This document shows, in pieces, positions 30,707 to 38,858 of a stretch of DNA of 50,409 bases. The stretch's first letter is position 1. Every line of letters begins with the position of its first letter. The DNA is taken from positions 1-50,409 of the forward strand of contig NZ_BJNG01000045.1 of the NCBI RefSeq assembly GCF_006539565.1, read 5' to 3'. The notes under the pieces are model-generated. The model was given only the letters and a program-made list of their open reading frames with translations, did not search any database and had not been told where the DNA came from. The DNA is from Pseudonocardia hydrocarbonoxydans (GTDB taxonomy: Bacteria > Actinomycetota > Actinomycetes > Mycobacteriales > Pseudonocardiaceae). Both the position numbers and the translations under genes were made by a program.

Positions 30707-32527
30707 TCAAGCGAGCGCGCGCCGGGCGAAGTCGATCTCCGTGGCGACGTGCTGCATCGTCTGCTCCACGACCAGGCTGCCGTGGCCCGCGTCGAACCGC
30801 GCCACCTCGTAGGGCACGTCGCCGCGGGCGGCCAGCGCGTCGAGGTAGTTGTCGATCTGGCGGATGGGGCAACGCGGGTCGTTCTCCCCGGCCAGCACCA
30901 GCACCGGCACCCGCACGGCGTCGACGTAGGTGAGCGGCGAGGCCGTGCGGTAGCGCTCCGGCACCTCCTCGGGCGAGCCGCCGAACAGCGCCCGGTCGAA
31001 CGCGCGCAGCTGCTCCATCTCGTCGGCGTAGGCGGCGAGGTAGTCGGCCACCGGCACGCCGGCGAGCGCGGCGGCCCACCGGTCCGGCTGGGTGCCGACG
31101 GCGAGCAGCGCCAGGTAGCCGCCCCACGACCAGCCCTCGACGACGCACCGGGCCGGGTCGACGAGGCCCTGCGCGGCGCAGGCGTCGAGCACCGCGGCCA
31201 CGTCCTGCAGCTCCGTGGTCCCCGGGCGGCCCTCGATCGCGTCGCGCCAGGCCGAGCCGTAGCCGGTGGAGCCGCGGTAGTTCACCTCGACGACGACGAA
31301 CCCGGCCTCCACCCACGCCGCCCGCATGGCGCCGAAGCGGTCCTCGTCGGCGGCGTGCGGGCCGCCGTGCAGGCTGAACACCGCCCGGCCGTCCCCGTCG
31401 GCCGGCGTCGAGACGAGCGCGTGGATGCGCCCGCCGGGCCCCTCGACCCACAGGTCGGTGACCGGCACCGACCCGGGCGCGCGCTCACCGTCGGGGGTGA
31501 CGAGCACGCGGTCGGTGCCGTCGGGGTGCAGCGCCCGGATCGTCGGCGGCTCGGCCGCGGAGCTGCAGCTGTACTCGACGGTGCCGTCGGGCCGGACGTC
31601 CGCCGAGCCGACGCAGCCGGGCGCGACGGGCAGCTCGGTGAGCACCCCGGTGTCGAGGTCGTAGCGGTGCAGGCGGGTGCGGGCGGCGTGGGTGTGGGCG
31701 ACGAGCAGCGCGCGCCCGTCCGGGGTGAAGTCGGCGTCCAGCTCGCCGGGCAGGTCGAGGTCGAGCTCGGTCTCCGTGCCGGTGAGGACGTCCCAGACCA
31801 GCAGCTCCTCGCGTCCCCGGCGCTCGTGCTGCACCAGCAGCCGGGGGTCGCCCGCGACCGGGGCGAACGCGATCGGGCCCAGCCCACGGCCCGGCCCGTC
31901 GTGCAGCTCCGCGACGGTGCTCCCGTCGTCGACGCGGACGACCCGCACCGAGGGGTGGCGGGAGTCGCCGTGCTCGGAGTGCCCGATCGCGAGCAGCGTC
32001 TCGTCCTCCGACAGCGCGCCGACGCCCGCGTCCTCGGCGTGGTGGTAGACGACCGTCGCCGGTGCGTCGCCGACCCGCAGCCAGATGCGCGTGCCGTCGT
32101 CGGTGGAGGTGCCCACCGCGGCGACGCGGCGGCCGATCGCCAGCCCGGCCGGGTACCCGTCCTCGACGCCCGGCAGCGCGGGCACGGCGGCGGTCCCGTC
32201 GGGGGCGAACGGCTCGCTGACCCAGTGCCCGAACTCGTCGCCGTCGGTGTCGGCGAACCACCAGACCGCCGCGCCGTCGGGCGGCAGGGTCGCGGAGTGC
32301 GTCCCGCTCGGCCGGTCGGTGACGCGGCGGTGGGTGTCGGTGGAGCGGTCCCAGACGTGGATCTCGGTCGTCCCGCTGGCGTTGGAGGAGTACAGGCAGC
32401 GGTCCGGCGCGTCGCGCGCCCACGCCGGGCGCGACATCCGCGGCGCGGTGAACCGGGCCCGCCAGCGCTGCTCGCGCTCGTCGTCGAACAGCGTGGCGGG
32501 GACGGGAGCGGCGGGATGGGTCGTCAC
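30707..32527 (-). CDS. S9-family prolyl-oligopeptidase-like serine peptidase
   Basis: A 606-residue cytosolic peptidase. The N-terminal half (about 40-340) is a beta-propeller-like region with repeated strands (ASGTTEIHVWDRSTD, TRIWLRVGD, LLVWDVLTGTETELD). The C-terminal alpha/beta-hydrolase has the nucleophile Ser in GWSWGGYLALL, the acid Asp in LAGENDPRCPIRQ and the base His in DAGHGSLV. It probably cleaves short peptides, perhaps dipeptidyl or acylaminoacyl type. I chose GTG 32527 with AGGA 7 nt upstream; GTG 32545 is also in frame. No signal peptide. Confidence 0.88.
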   Translation of the reverse strand: MTTHPAAPVPATLFDDEREQRWRARFTAPRMSRPAWARDAPDRCLYSSNASGTTEIHVWDRSTDTHRRVTDRPSGTHSATLPPDGAAVWWFADTDGDEFGHWVSEPFAPDGTAAVPALPGVEDGYPAGLAIGRRVAAVGTSTDDGTRIWLRVGDAPATVVYHHAEDAGVGALSEDETLLAIGHSEHGDSRHPSVRVVRVDDGSTVAELHDGPGRGLGPIAFAPVAGDPRLLVQHERRGREELLVWDVLTGTETELDLDLPGELDADFTPDGRALLVAHTHAARTRLHRYDLDTGVLTELPVAPGCVGSADVRPDGTVEYSCSSAAEPPTIRALHPDGTDRVLVTPDGERAPGSVPVTDLWVEGPGGRIHALVSTPADGDGRAVFSLHGGPHAADEDRFGAMRAAWVEAGFVVVEVNYRGSTGYGSAWRDAIEGRPGTTELQDVAAVLDACAAQGLVDPARCVVEGWSWGGYLALLAVGTQPDRWAAALAGVPVADYLAAYADEMEQLRAFDRALFGGSPEEVPERYRTASPLTYVDAVRVPVLVLAGENDPRCPIRQIDNYLDALAARGDVPYEVARFDAGHGSLVVEQTMQHVATEIDFARRALA

Positions 32528-32588
32528 GGGGGGATCCTGCCCCACCCGCGCCCGCCCGGCAGGTGGGCCCGGCCCACCGCGGTCCGGC

Positions 32589-33029
32589 TCAGATGGCGGC
32601 GCCGCGCAGGGACGAGGTGGCCGGCGTGCCGTCGGCGGGGCTGACGATGCAGACGATCTCGCGGTCGCCCTCGGCCCAGGTCTCGGCGCTGGGGAGCAGG
32701 AAGTTGACCGACAGCGTCGTCTGCTCGATCGGGATGCCGACGAAGTTCTGGAAGTCGGGGCCCGCGCACAGCTGCTCGGCCGACGCGCTCACGGCCGCGT
32801 CACCGGGGAAGGCGCCGTCGGGCAGCTGGGGCAGGGCGTAGATCTCGCCGACGTGCGGCTCGGTGCACGCCACGACCGGCACGGTGCTCACCTGCTCACC
32901 CTCGGGGGTCTCGTCGGTGATGCACTGGCCGACCTCGAGGTCGAGCACGCTGGTGCCGCTGCACGCGGCCACGGAGAGGAGTGCGCCTGCGGCGAGAGCG
33001 AGGACGCCACGGCGGACGATCGGGTTCAT
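32589..33029 (-). CDS. Septum-formation-domain-like lipoprotein
   Basis: A 146-residue predicted lipoprotein (lipobox VAAC) resembling the actinobacterial Septum_form domain. It has LEVGQCITDET, VPVVACTEPHVGEIYA, a Cys in EQLCAGPDF, and the C-terminal PSAETWAEGDREIVCIV. The four cysteines outside the lipobox could form two disulfides. ATG 33029 is preferred: AGGAG lies 7 nt before it but only 1 nt before the alternative ATG at 33035. The family name comes from one association with septation genes; function is not established. Upstream it is divergent from the AI-2E-family permease gene. Confidence 0.8.
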   Translation of the reverse strand: MNPIVRRGVLALAAGALLSVAACSGTSVLDLEVGQCITDETPEGEQVSTVPVVACTEPHVGEIYALPQLPDGAFPGDAAVSASAEQLCAGPDFQNFVGIPIEQTTLSVNFLLPSAETWAEGDREIVCIVSPADGTPATSSLRGAAI

Positions 33030-33161
33030 GGTCATGCTCCTGAGGAGATCCGGCAGGGCGCGAATGTTTCGACGGGTCGGCGAACGGTCCGGGGACCCGG
33101 CGCCGGATCGTGACCATCCTGCGGCCTGACGGCGCCGGAGCCGGTCTGCCACGATCTGCCC

Positions 33162-34250
33162 GTGACCGACGCCGCCCGTCCCGCCCGCGCGAGCTGGACG
33201 AACCCGCTGTTCGGCGTCGCCGCGGCCGTCGTGACGGTCGCCGGGCTGCAGGCGTTCGGGGGGCTGCTCGGGCCGCTGTTCCTCGCGCTCGTGCTGATGG
33301 TGACGGTCGCGCCGATCGCCGGTGCGCTGCGGCGCCGGGGCGTGCCCCGGTGGCTCGCCACGCTGGTCACGCTCGGGTCGGTGTACGCGATCCTCGTCGC
33401 GCTCGTGGGGTCGCTGGTCTACGCCGTCGCGCAGCTCGCGGCGGTGCTGCCCACCTACGGCGGCCGGATCAACACGCTGCTCGGCGAGGCCTCGGAGCTG
33501 CTGGCGACGATCGGCGTCGGGCCCGCCCAGATCCAGGCCGCGCTCGACCAGTTCGACCTCGGCAGCCTGGTCGGCGTGCTCCAGGGGTTCCTGGCGCAGT
33601 TCGCCGGATTGCTGTCGAACCTGCTGCTGATCCTGTCGGTGCTGCTGTTCATGGCGTTCGACTCCGCGACCTTCCCGGAGCGGATGCGCGCGCTGGGCCG
33701 CGTCCGCCCGCACGTCGTCGACGCGCTGACGTCCTTCGCGCACGGCACCCGGCGGTTCCTGGCCGTGGCCACGGTGTTCGGGCTGATCATCGCCACGCTC
33801 GACGTCGCGGTGCTGCTGGTGCTCGACGTGCCGCTGGCGCTGCTGTTCGGCCTGCTGGCCTTCATCGCGAACTTCGTGCCCAACATCGGGTTCCTGATCG
33901 CGCTCACCCCGCCCGCGCTGTTCGCGCTGCTGGAGGGCGGACCGGGTCTGATGCTCGCGGTCATCGCCTCGTTCATGGTGATCAACGTGGTGCTGCAGAC
34001 GGTCATCCAGCCGCGGTTCGTCGGCGACGCGGTCGGTCTGTCGGTGACGGTCACCTTCCTCGCGCTGGTGTTCTGGGGGTTCGTCATCGGCCCGCTGGGC
34101 GCGCTGCTGGCCATCCCGCTGACGCTGCTGGCCAAGGCCCTGCTCGTCGACATGCACCCGCACACGCACTGGATCGACGTCCTCGTGCGCGACGACGTGC
34201 CCGAGCCGGAACCCCCGCCGGTCCCGGACGAGGGCAGTGCGCGGGTCTGA
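33162..34250 (+). CDS. AI-2E-family transporter (PerM/YdiK-like)
   Basis: A 362-residue membrane protein with about seven to eight spans. Typical family elements are the N-terminal paired helices around FGGLLGPLFLALVLMVTVAPIAGAL, an amphipathic central part (ASELLATIGVGPAQIQAAL), and the conserved C-terminal block FIANFVPNIGFLIALTPPALFALLEGG with ASFMVINVVLQTVIQPRFVGD. Established members export solutes, or act as Na+/H+ antiporters or AI-2 exporters; no specificity can be assigned. The GTG start gives a normal length. It runs into a GNAT and a methyltransferase gene with almost no spacing. Confidence 0.9.
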   Translation: MTDAARPARASWTNPLFGVAAAVVTVAGLQAFGGLLGPLFLALVLMVTVAPIAGALRRRGVPRWLATLVTLGSVYAILVALVGSLVYAVAQLAAVLPTYGGRINTLLGEASELLATIGVGPAQIQAALDQFDLGSLVGVLQGFLAQFAGLLSNLLLILSVLLFMAFDSATFPERMRALGRVRPHVVDALTSFAHGTRRFLAVATVFGLIIATLDVAVLLVLDVPLALLFGLLAFIANFVPNIGFLIALTPPALFALLEGGPGLMLAVIASFMVINVVLQTVIQPRFVGDAVGLSVTVTFLALVFWGFVIGPLGALLAIPLTLLAKALLVDMHPHTHWIDVLVRDDVPEPEPPPVPDEGSARV

Positions 34251-34251
34251 G

Positions 34252-34746
34252 GTGCCCGGCGTGGTGGTCCGTGGGCGGGAACCGGCCGACGTGGCCGGGT
34301 GTGTGGCCGCGCTGCGGGCGGTGCACGACGCCGACCGGTACCCCACGGCGTGGCCCGCGGACCCCGCGGCCTGGCTCGACCCGCCGGGCACGACGGCCGC
34401 GTGGGTCGCGGAGCTCGACGGCACCGTCGTCGGGCACGTGTGCGTGGCGCCCGCGCCGGACGCCGCCGTCGCCGCCCGCACCGGGGTGCCCGCCGAGCGG
34501 CTCGTGGCCGTCAAGCGGCTGTTCACGACGCCGGCCGCCCGCGGCCGCGGGGTGGGGGCGGCGCTGGTCGGGGTGGCGGCGGCCCGGGCGGGGGACGGCG
34601 TGTGGCTCGACGTCGTCGACGGGGAGCCCGCGGTCGCGTTCTACGAGCGGCTGGGCTGGCGCCGGGTCGGCACCCGGCCTGCCGACTGGGTGGCCCTGGA
34701 CGGCGGGCGGCGCACCGTGCACCTCTACGTCGCGCCCGTACGGTGA
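34252..34746 (+). CDS. GNAT-family N-acetyltransferase
   Basis: A 164-residue acetyltransferase. The acetyl-CoA loop reads RLFTTPAARGRGVGAALVGVA (R-x-x-G-x-G/A form), followed by the beta5/alpha4 region AVAFYERLGWRRVGT and a C-terminal strand VHLYVAPV. It starts at GTG 34252, one base after the permease stop; GTG 34261 is an alternative. The substrate is unknown. It overlaps the downstream methyltransferase gene by 4 nt. Confidence 0.85.
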   Translation: MPGVVVRGREPADVAGCVAALRAVHDADRYPTAWPADPAAWLDPPGTTAAWVAELDGTVVGHVCVAPAPDAAVAARTGVPAERLVAVKRLFTTPAARGRGVGAALVGVAAARAGDGVWLDVVDGEPAVAFYERLGWRRVGTRPADWVALDGGRRTVHLYVAPVR

Positions 34747-35594
34747 CCCCCGTGGAGAACCAGGACGCCCCGAACTCCGACCAGCGCCGGGCCTGGGACG
34801 GGCCCACCGGCGACTTCTGGACCGACCACGCCGACCGCTTCGACGCCTGCGTCGCCGCCTACCACCGCCCGCTGCTCGACGCCGCCGCGATCGCCGCCAC
34901 CGACGCCGTCCTCGACGTGGGCTGCGGCGCCGGGCAGGTCACCCGCGACGCCGCGCGCCGCGCGTCCGCGGGTTCCGCGCTGGGCGTCGACCTCTCGGTG
35001 CGGATGCTCGACCTCGCCCGCCGGACCGCCGCGGCCGACGGCGTCGGCAACGCGACCTTCCGGCACGCCGACGCCCAGACGCACCCGTTCGACCCGGGGG
35101 CGTTCGACGTGGCCGTGAGCCGGCACGGCTCGATGTTCTTCGACGACCCACCCGCCGCGTTCGCCAACATCGCCGGGGCGCTGCGGCCGGGCGGGCGCCT
35201 CGCGCTGCTCACCTGGCAGGGCTACGAGCGCCAGGAGTGGCTGCGCACGTTCCGCGACGCGTTCGCCGCGGGCCGGGACCTGCCGCCGATCCCGACCGGC
35301 TCGCCGAGCCCGTTGGCGCTGAGCGATCCCGACGCCGTCCGCGCCCTGCTCACCGGCGCGGGGTTCGTCGACGTCGACCTGACCGACCTGGCCGAGCCGA
35401 TGTGGTTCGGTGCCGATCCCGACGACGCGCTGGGCTTCGTCGCGGGGCTGCAGGCCGGGATGCTCGACGACCTGGACGACGCCGCCCGCGCCGGCGCGCT
35501 GCAGACCCTGCGTTCCGCCCTCGCCGACCACGCGACCCCGCGGGGTGTCGAGCTCGCCTCGGCCGCGTGGCTGGTGCGGGCGACGCGCCGCTGA
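34743..35594 (+). CDS. Class I SAM-dependent methyltransferase
   Basis: A 283-residue methyltransferase. SAM motif I is AVLDVGCGAGQVTRDAARRA, with SALGVDLSVRMLDLARR as motif II, FDVAVSRHGSMFFDDP as motif IV, and LRPGGRLALLTWQG. The N-terminus (QRRAWDGPTGDFWTDHADRFD) and the VRALLTGAGFVDVDL segment match the UbiE/small-molecule family. It starts at GTG 34743 inside the GNAT stop. Together with the GNAT gene it could modify one small molecule, exported by the adjacent AI-2E-type permease; this is only a guess from gene order. Confidence 0.86.
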   Translation: MTPVENQDAPNSDQRRAWDGPTGDFWTDHADRFDACVAAYHRPLLDAAAIAATDAVLDVGCGAGQVTRDAARRASAGSALGVDLSVRMLDLARRTAAADGVGNATFRHADAQTHPFDPGAFDVAVSRHGSMFFDDPPAAFANIAGALRPGGRLALLTWQGYERQEWLRTFRDAFAAGRDLPPIPTGSPSPLALSDPDAVRALLTGAGFVDVDLTDLAEPMWFGADPDDALGFVAGLQAGMLDDLDDAARAGALQTLRSALADHATPRGVELASAAWLVRATRR

Positions 35595-35668
35595 GCCGGT
35601 CGCGCGGACCGGGGTTGTCGGGGGTGCCGGGCATGATGCGCACGGACGAGGCGAGGGAGACGGCGAGG

Positions 35669-36382
35669 ATGACCGCAGCGGGTGCGTTGACGGAGCAGGA
35701 CGTGGCGGCGGTGCGCAAGGCGACGGCCGCGGGGCAGCCGGTGACGGTGTGGTTCACCGCCGCCGCGGTCGGCGTGCCCGCGGGGCGCTCGGCCAAGGTC
35801 TCGGCGGTGGGCGACCCGGCCGACGGCGACTTCATCCAGGTGCGGCCGGCGGGGTCGCGCGACACGATGTTCTGCTCGCCCAACGAGCTGACCCGCACCC
35901 GTCCGCCCCGGGGTGCGGCCGCCTCCGCCGCGGCCGGTCGGCCCGAGGCGAAGCGCGCCACCGCCTCCGCATCGTCGGCATCTCCTGCCGCGGCCCGGGC
36001 CGTGCCGTCCGCCCCCGTGGCCGTGCCGGGCCCGTCGCCGGCCGCCACGGAGGCGCCGCCCGCGCCCGGCCCGAAGCCGGCCGCCCGCACCGGCACCGCT
36101 CGAGGGCGGGCCGCCCGCCCGGCCGGGATGACGGTCACGCTCGAGGTCACCGTCGGCGGGGAGTGGAGCGTCGAGGTGCGGTCGGGGACCAAGCGCGTCG
36201 TGCCCGCGATGCCGGTGCAGGCCGCCGACGTGGCCGCCGCGGCCCGGTCCCTGCCCTCGGCGGTGGCCGAGGCGATCGAGGCGTCGCTGGAGCGGGCCCG
36301 CCAGCAGCAGCGCGACCGGGTCGAACGGCTGCGCTCGGAGCTCGACGCGGCCCAGCGCGTGCTCGAGCAGCTCGACGTCTGA
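35669..36382 (+). CDS. DUF6319-type protein with disordered linker and coiled-coil end
   Basis: A 237-residue protein. An N-terminal domain (about 1-75) has LTEQDVAAVRKATAAGQPVTVWFT, GVPAGRSAKVSAVGDP and DFIQVRPAGSRDT, a pattern I recall from DUF6319 in Pseudonocardiales. An Ala/Pro-rich linker (about 80-150) is low complexity. The C-terminal part (150-237) has MTVTLEVTVGGEWSVEV and a basic and acidic helical segment with SLERARQQQRDRVERLRSEL, probably coiled-coil. ATG 35669 fits the family start; ATGs at 35633/35636 would extend it. Function unknown; the strong positive linker suggests nucleic-acid or protein association. Confidence 0.75.
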   Translation: MTAAGALTEQDVAAVRKATAAGQPVTVWFTAAAVGVPAGRSAKVSAVGDPADGDFIQVRPAGSRDTMFCSPNELTRTRPPRGAAASAAAGRPEAKRATASASSASPAAARAVPSAPVAVPGPSPAATEAPPAPGPKPAARTGTARGRAARPAGMTVTLEVTVGGEWSVEVRSGTKRVVPAMPVQAADVAAAARSLPSAVAEAIEASLERARQQQRDRVERLRSELDAAQRVLEQLDV

Positions 36383-36419
36383 GCGCCCGCGGCGGTCCGG
36401 TGCCGGGCCCGTCGACGCC

Positions 36420-36456
36420 GAAAGGCCCTCTGAACCTGCTGGTCAGAGGGCCTTTC
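36420..36456. terminator. Bidirectional hairpin terminator before tRNA-Pro
   Basis: GAAAGGCCCTCTGA (36420-36433) pairs perfectly with TCAGAGGGCCTTTC (36443-36456). It lies between the DUF6319 gene and the convergent tRNA, ending 4 nt past the tRNA CCA. Confidence 0.88.
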
Positions 36457-36459
36457 GTG

Positions 36460-36536
<77 letters not shown>

Positions 36537-36570
36537 ATGGCCGCGATGGTGCTGTGGGCCGTGGTCGAGT

Positions 36571-37512
36571 CTAGCCGACGTCCGCGGCGGCCTCCGCGGG
36601 GGTGGCCCCCTCCGGCGCCCTCCCGACCGGGCGGGCGACGAGCGTGAGCAGGCTGGCCTCGGGCGGGCAGGCGAAGCGGACCGGGGCCCACGGCGAGGTG
36701 CCGAGACCGGCCGAGACGTGCAGCCGGGTGTGGGTGCCCCAGCGGGAGGCGCCGCGGGCGCGGGAGCGGTCGATGCCGCAGTTGGTGACGATCGCGCCGA
36801 CCCCGGGCACCCGGAGCTGGCCACCGTGCGTGTGGCCGGCCACGACCAGGTCGTAGCCGTCGGCGGCGAACGCGTCGAGCACGCGGGGCTCCGGGGAGTG
36901 GGTCAGCCCCAGGCGCAGGCCGTGGTCGGGGCCGCGGCGCCCGGCCACCCGGACGTACCGGTCGAGCCCCAGGTGGGGGTCGTCGACGCCGGCCACCGCG
37001 ACCGACACCCCGCCCGCGTCGACGGTGAGCCGGGCGTGTGTGGCGTCGTGCCAGCCGCGCTCGACCATCGCCGCGCGCAGGTCGCGCCACGGCAGCAGCT
37101 CGCCGGTGGGCGCGGAGCGCCGCCCCGTCAGGTAGCGGCCCGGGTTCTTCGGGGTGGGCCCGAAGTAGTCGTTGCTGCCGAAGACGAAGACCCCGGGGAG
37201 CGACAGCAGCGGGTCGAGCGCGGCCATCACGCTCGGCACCGCGCGCGGGTGGGCCAGGTTGTCGCCGGTGTTGACGACCAGATCGGGCTCGAGCGCCGCC
37301 AGGTCGGCCACCCAGCGCTGCTTGGCGGTCTGCCCGGGCGTCATGTGCAGGTCGGAGACGTGCAGGAGGCGCAGCGGCCGCGTGCCCGGCGTCAGCACGG
37401 GCAGGGTGTCCTCGCGCAGGGTGAAGCGGCGACGCTCGATCCCCGCCCCGTAGGCGACGGCCGCGGCACCGGCGGTGGTGGCTCCGAGGGCGAGCCGAGC
37501 CCAGCTGTTCAC
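36571..37512 (-). CDS. Membrane-anchored metallophosphoesterase
   Basis: A 313-residue calcineurin-like phosphoesterase with an N-terminal hydrophobic anchor (LALGATTAGAAAVAYGAG). Metal-binding motifs are HVSDLHM, VVNTGDNLAHP, FGSNDYFGP (in place of GNHD) and AGHTHGGQLRVP. The closest named types are YkuE/LpxH-like phosphoesterases of unknown natural substrate. It lies just upstream of tRNA-Pro on the same strand, and is divergent from yqeY with only 35 bp between starts. The replacement of His by Ser in the GNHD motif is seen in some family members. Confidence 0.88.
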   Translation of the reverse strand: MNSWARLALGATTAGAAAVAYGAGIERRRFTLREDTLPVLTPGTRPLRLLHVSDLHMTPGQTAKQRWVADLAALEPDLVVNTGDNLAHPRAVPSVMAALDPLLSLPGVFVFGSNDYFGPTPKNPGRYLTGRRSAPTGELLPWRDLRAAMVERGWHDATHARLTVDAGGVSVAVAGVDDPHLGLDRYVRVAGRRGPDHGLRLGLTHSPEPRVLDAFAADGYDLVVAGHTHGGQLRVPGVGAIVTNCGIDRSRARGASRWGTHTRLHVSAGLGTSPWAPVRFACPPEASLLTLVARPVGRAPEGATPAEAAADVG

Positions 37513-37547
37513 CTCCCCAGGGTACGGCGGGGGTAGCGTTCCCCGCC

Positions 37548-38021
37548 GTGAGCACCCTGAAGGCCCAGCTGCGGAGCGACCTGACCGCCGCGATGAAGGC
37601 CCGCGACGAGCTGGTCAAGTCCACCCTGCGGATGACGCTGACCGCCATCGGCAACGCCGAGGTCGCCGGCAGCGAGGCCCGCGAGCTCTCCGACGACGAG
37701 GTGCTCAAGGTGATCGCGAAGGAGGCGAAGAAGCGCGCGGAGTCGGCCGAGGCGTTCGCCGCGGCCGGGCGCGACGAGCTGGCCGCGCAGGAACGCGCCG
37801 AGGGCGAGGTCCTCGACCGCTACCTGCCCACCCAGCTCTCCGACGACGAGCTGGCCGCGATCGCCCGGACGGCCGTCGACGAGACCGCCGCGGAGCTGGG
37901 CGAGGCGCCCGGCCCACGGCAGATGGGTCAGGTCATGAAGCGCGCGAACGCCGCCGCGGCGGGACGCGCCGACGGTGGCCGGGTCGCCGCCGCGGTGAAG
38001 GCCCTGCTGCTCCCCGGCTGA
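37548..38021 (+). CDS. GatB/YqeY domain protein
   Basis: A 157-residue soluble protein of the YqeY family. It begins LKAQLRSDLTAAMKARDELVKSTLRMTLTAIGNAEV, and the C-terminal tRNA-binding-like domain has LDRYLPTQLSDDELAAIARTAVDE and RQMGQVMKRANAAAAGRADGGRV. The fold resembles the C-terminal domain of GatB, part of the amidotransferase that corrects Glu-tRNA(Gln), suggesting tRNA contact. Whether it acts alone in tRNA metabolism is not established. The GTG start gives a normal length. Confidence 0.92.
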   Translation: MSTLKAQLRSDLTAAMKARDELVKSTLRMTLTAIGNAEVAGSEARELSDDEVLKVIAKEAKKRAESAEAFAAAGRDELAAQERAEGEVLDRYLPTQLSDDELAAIARTAVDETAAELGEAPGPRQMGQVMKRANAAAAGRADGGRVAAAVKALLLPG

Positions 38022-38114
38022 CCGGCGGTATCACCGGGCCCGTCGCGCGCCACCTACCGCCGTCGATGTCGGTGGCGGCTCGGGGACGAGCGCCCGGTGG
38101 AACGGGGTTCAGCG

Positions 38115-38804
38115 ATGGAACGCACAGCAGCGATGGACGGGTGGCGGCGGATCGCCTGCCTGGTGCTCGCCGCCCTGGCCATGGCCGTCGGGGTGACGGC
38201 GCTCGCGGCACCGCAGGCGCAGGCGCAGCCGTTCGGCGCCCACACCTGCGCGAGCGGGTTCGTCTGGCGGGAGGCGTTCGCGGGCGACCTGGTCTGCGTC
38301 ACCCCGCAGGCGCGGACCACCGCCCGCAACGAGAACGCCGCCGGGCCGGCGAACACCGCCCCCGGGTCGCAGTTCTGCCGCAGCGGGTTCGTCTGGCGTG
38401 AGGCACGCCCGTCGGATCTGGTGTGCGTGGTCCCCGCGGCCCGCAGCCGGGTGTACACCGAGAACTACAACGCCGCCGTCAACCTGGCGAACCCGGCCGG
38501 GCTGGGGCGCACGCTGCCGGTGAGCGTCGGCACCCGCAGCGACTCGCTGCAGCGCTACATCACCGCCTCGGGCAGTGGCGTCAGCGCGTCCGGGCGCGTC
38601 GACTTCTGGGGCATCGGCCTGGTCCCCGGGCGCCTGGCCTGGCTCGGGTCGGCGACGAGCAACGGCAGCGGCGCCTTCGGCCCGGTCGACATCCGTTCGG
38701 TCCGCTGCCCGGTCGACGGACCGGACTCGATGGCCGTGGTGGCCGTCGACCAGCGCACCGGGCGGGTCACCGCGGCCGGCTCGACGTGGGCGTACAGCTG
38801 CTAG
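38115..38804 (+). CDS. Secreted protein with two FVWREA cysteine repeats
   Basis: About 229 residues with a Sec signal peptide (hydrophobic ACLVLAALAMAVGVTAL, then APQAQAQP). Two tandem motifs follow: CASGFVWREAFAGDLVCV and CRSGFVWREARPSDLVCV, each followed by a P-x-A-R segment. The pattern C-x-S-G-F-V-W-R-E-A-x4-D-L-V-C-V recurs in actinobacterial exported proteins of unknown role. The C-terminal half (VNLANPAGLGRTLPVSV, LQRYITASGSGVS) is strand-rich and ends in Cys. ATG 38115 is chosen; GTG 38097 is in frame. It is monocistronic, followed by a strong terminator. Confidence 0.78.
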   Translation: MERTAAMDGWRRIACLVLAALAMAVGVTALAAPQAQAQPFGAHTCASGFVWREAFAGDLVCVTPQARTTARNENAAGPANTAPGSQFCRSGFVWREARPSDLVCVVPAARSRVYTENYNAAVNLANPAGLGRTLPVSVGTRSDSLQRYITASGSGVSASGRVDFWGIGLVPGRLAWLGSATSNGSGAFGPVDIRSVRCPVDGPDSMAVVAVDQRTGRVTAAGSTWAYSC

Positions 38805-38814
38805 TCCACCGCCG

Positions 38815-38847
38815 CGCCCACCGCCGCGCGACGCGGGGCGGTGGGCG
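38815..38847. terminator. Bidirectional hairpin terminator
   Basis: CGCCCACCGCC (38815-38825) pairs perfectly with GGCGGTGGGCG (38837-38847) between the convergent secreted-protein gene and topA. Confidence 0.8.
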
Positions 38848-38858
38848 GAGCGAGGGCC

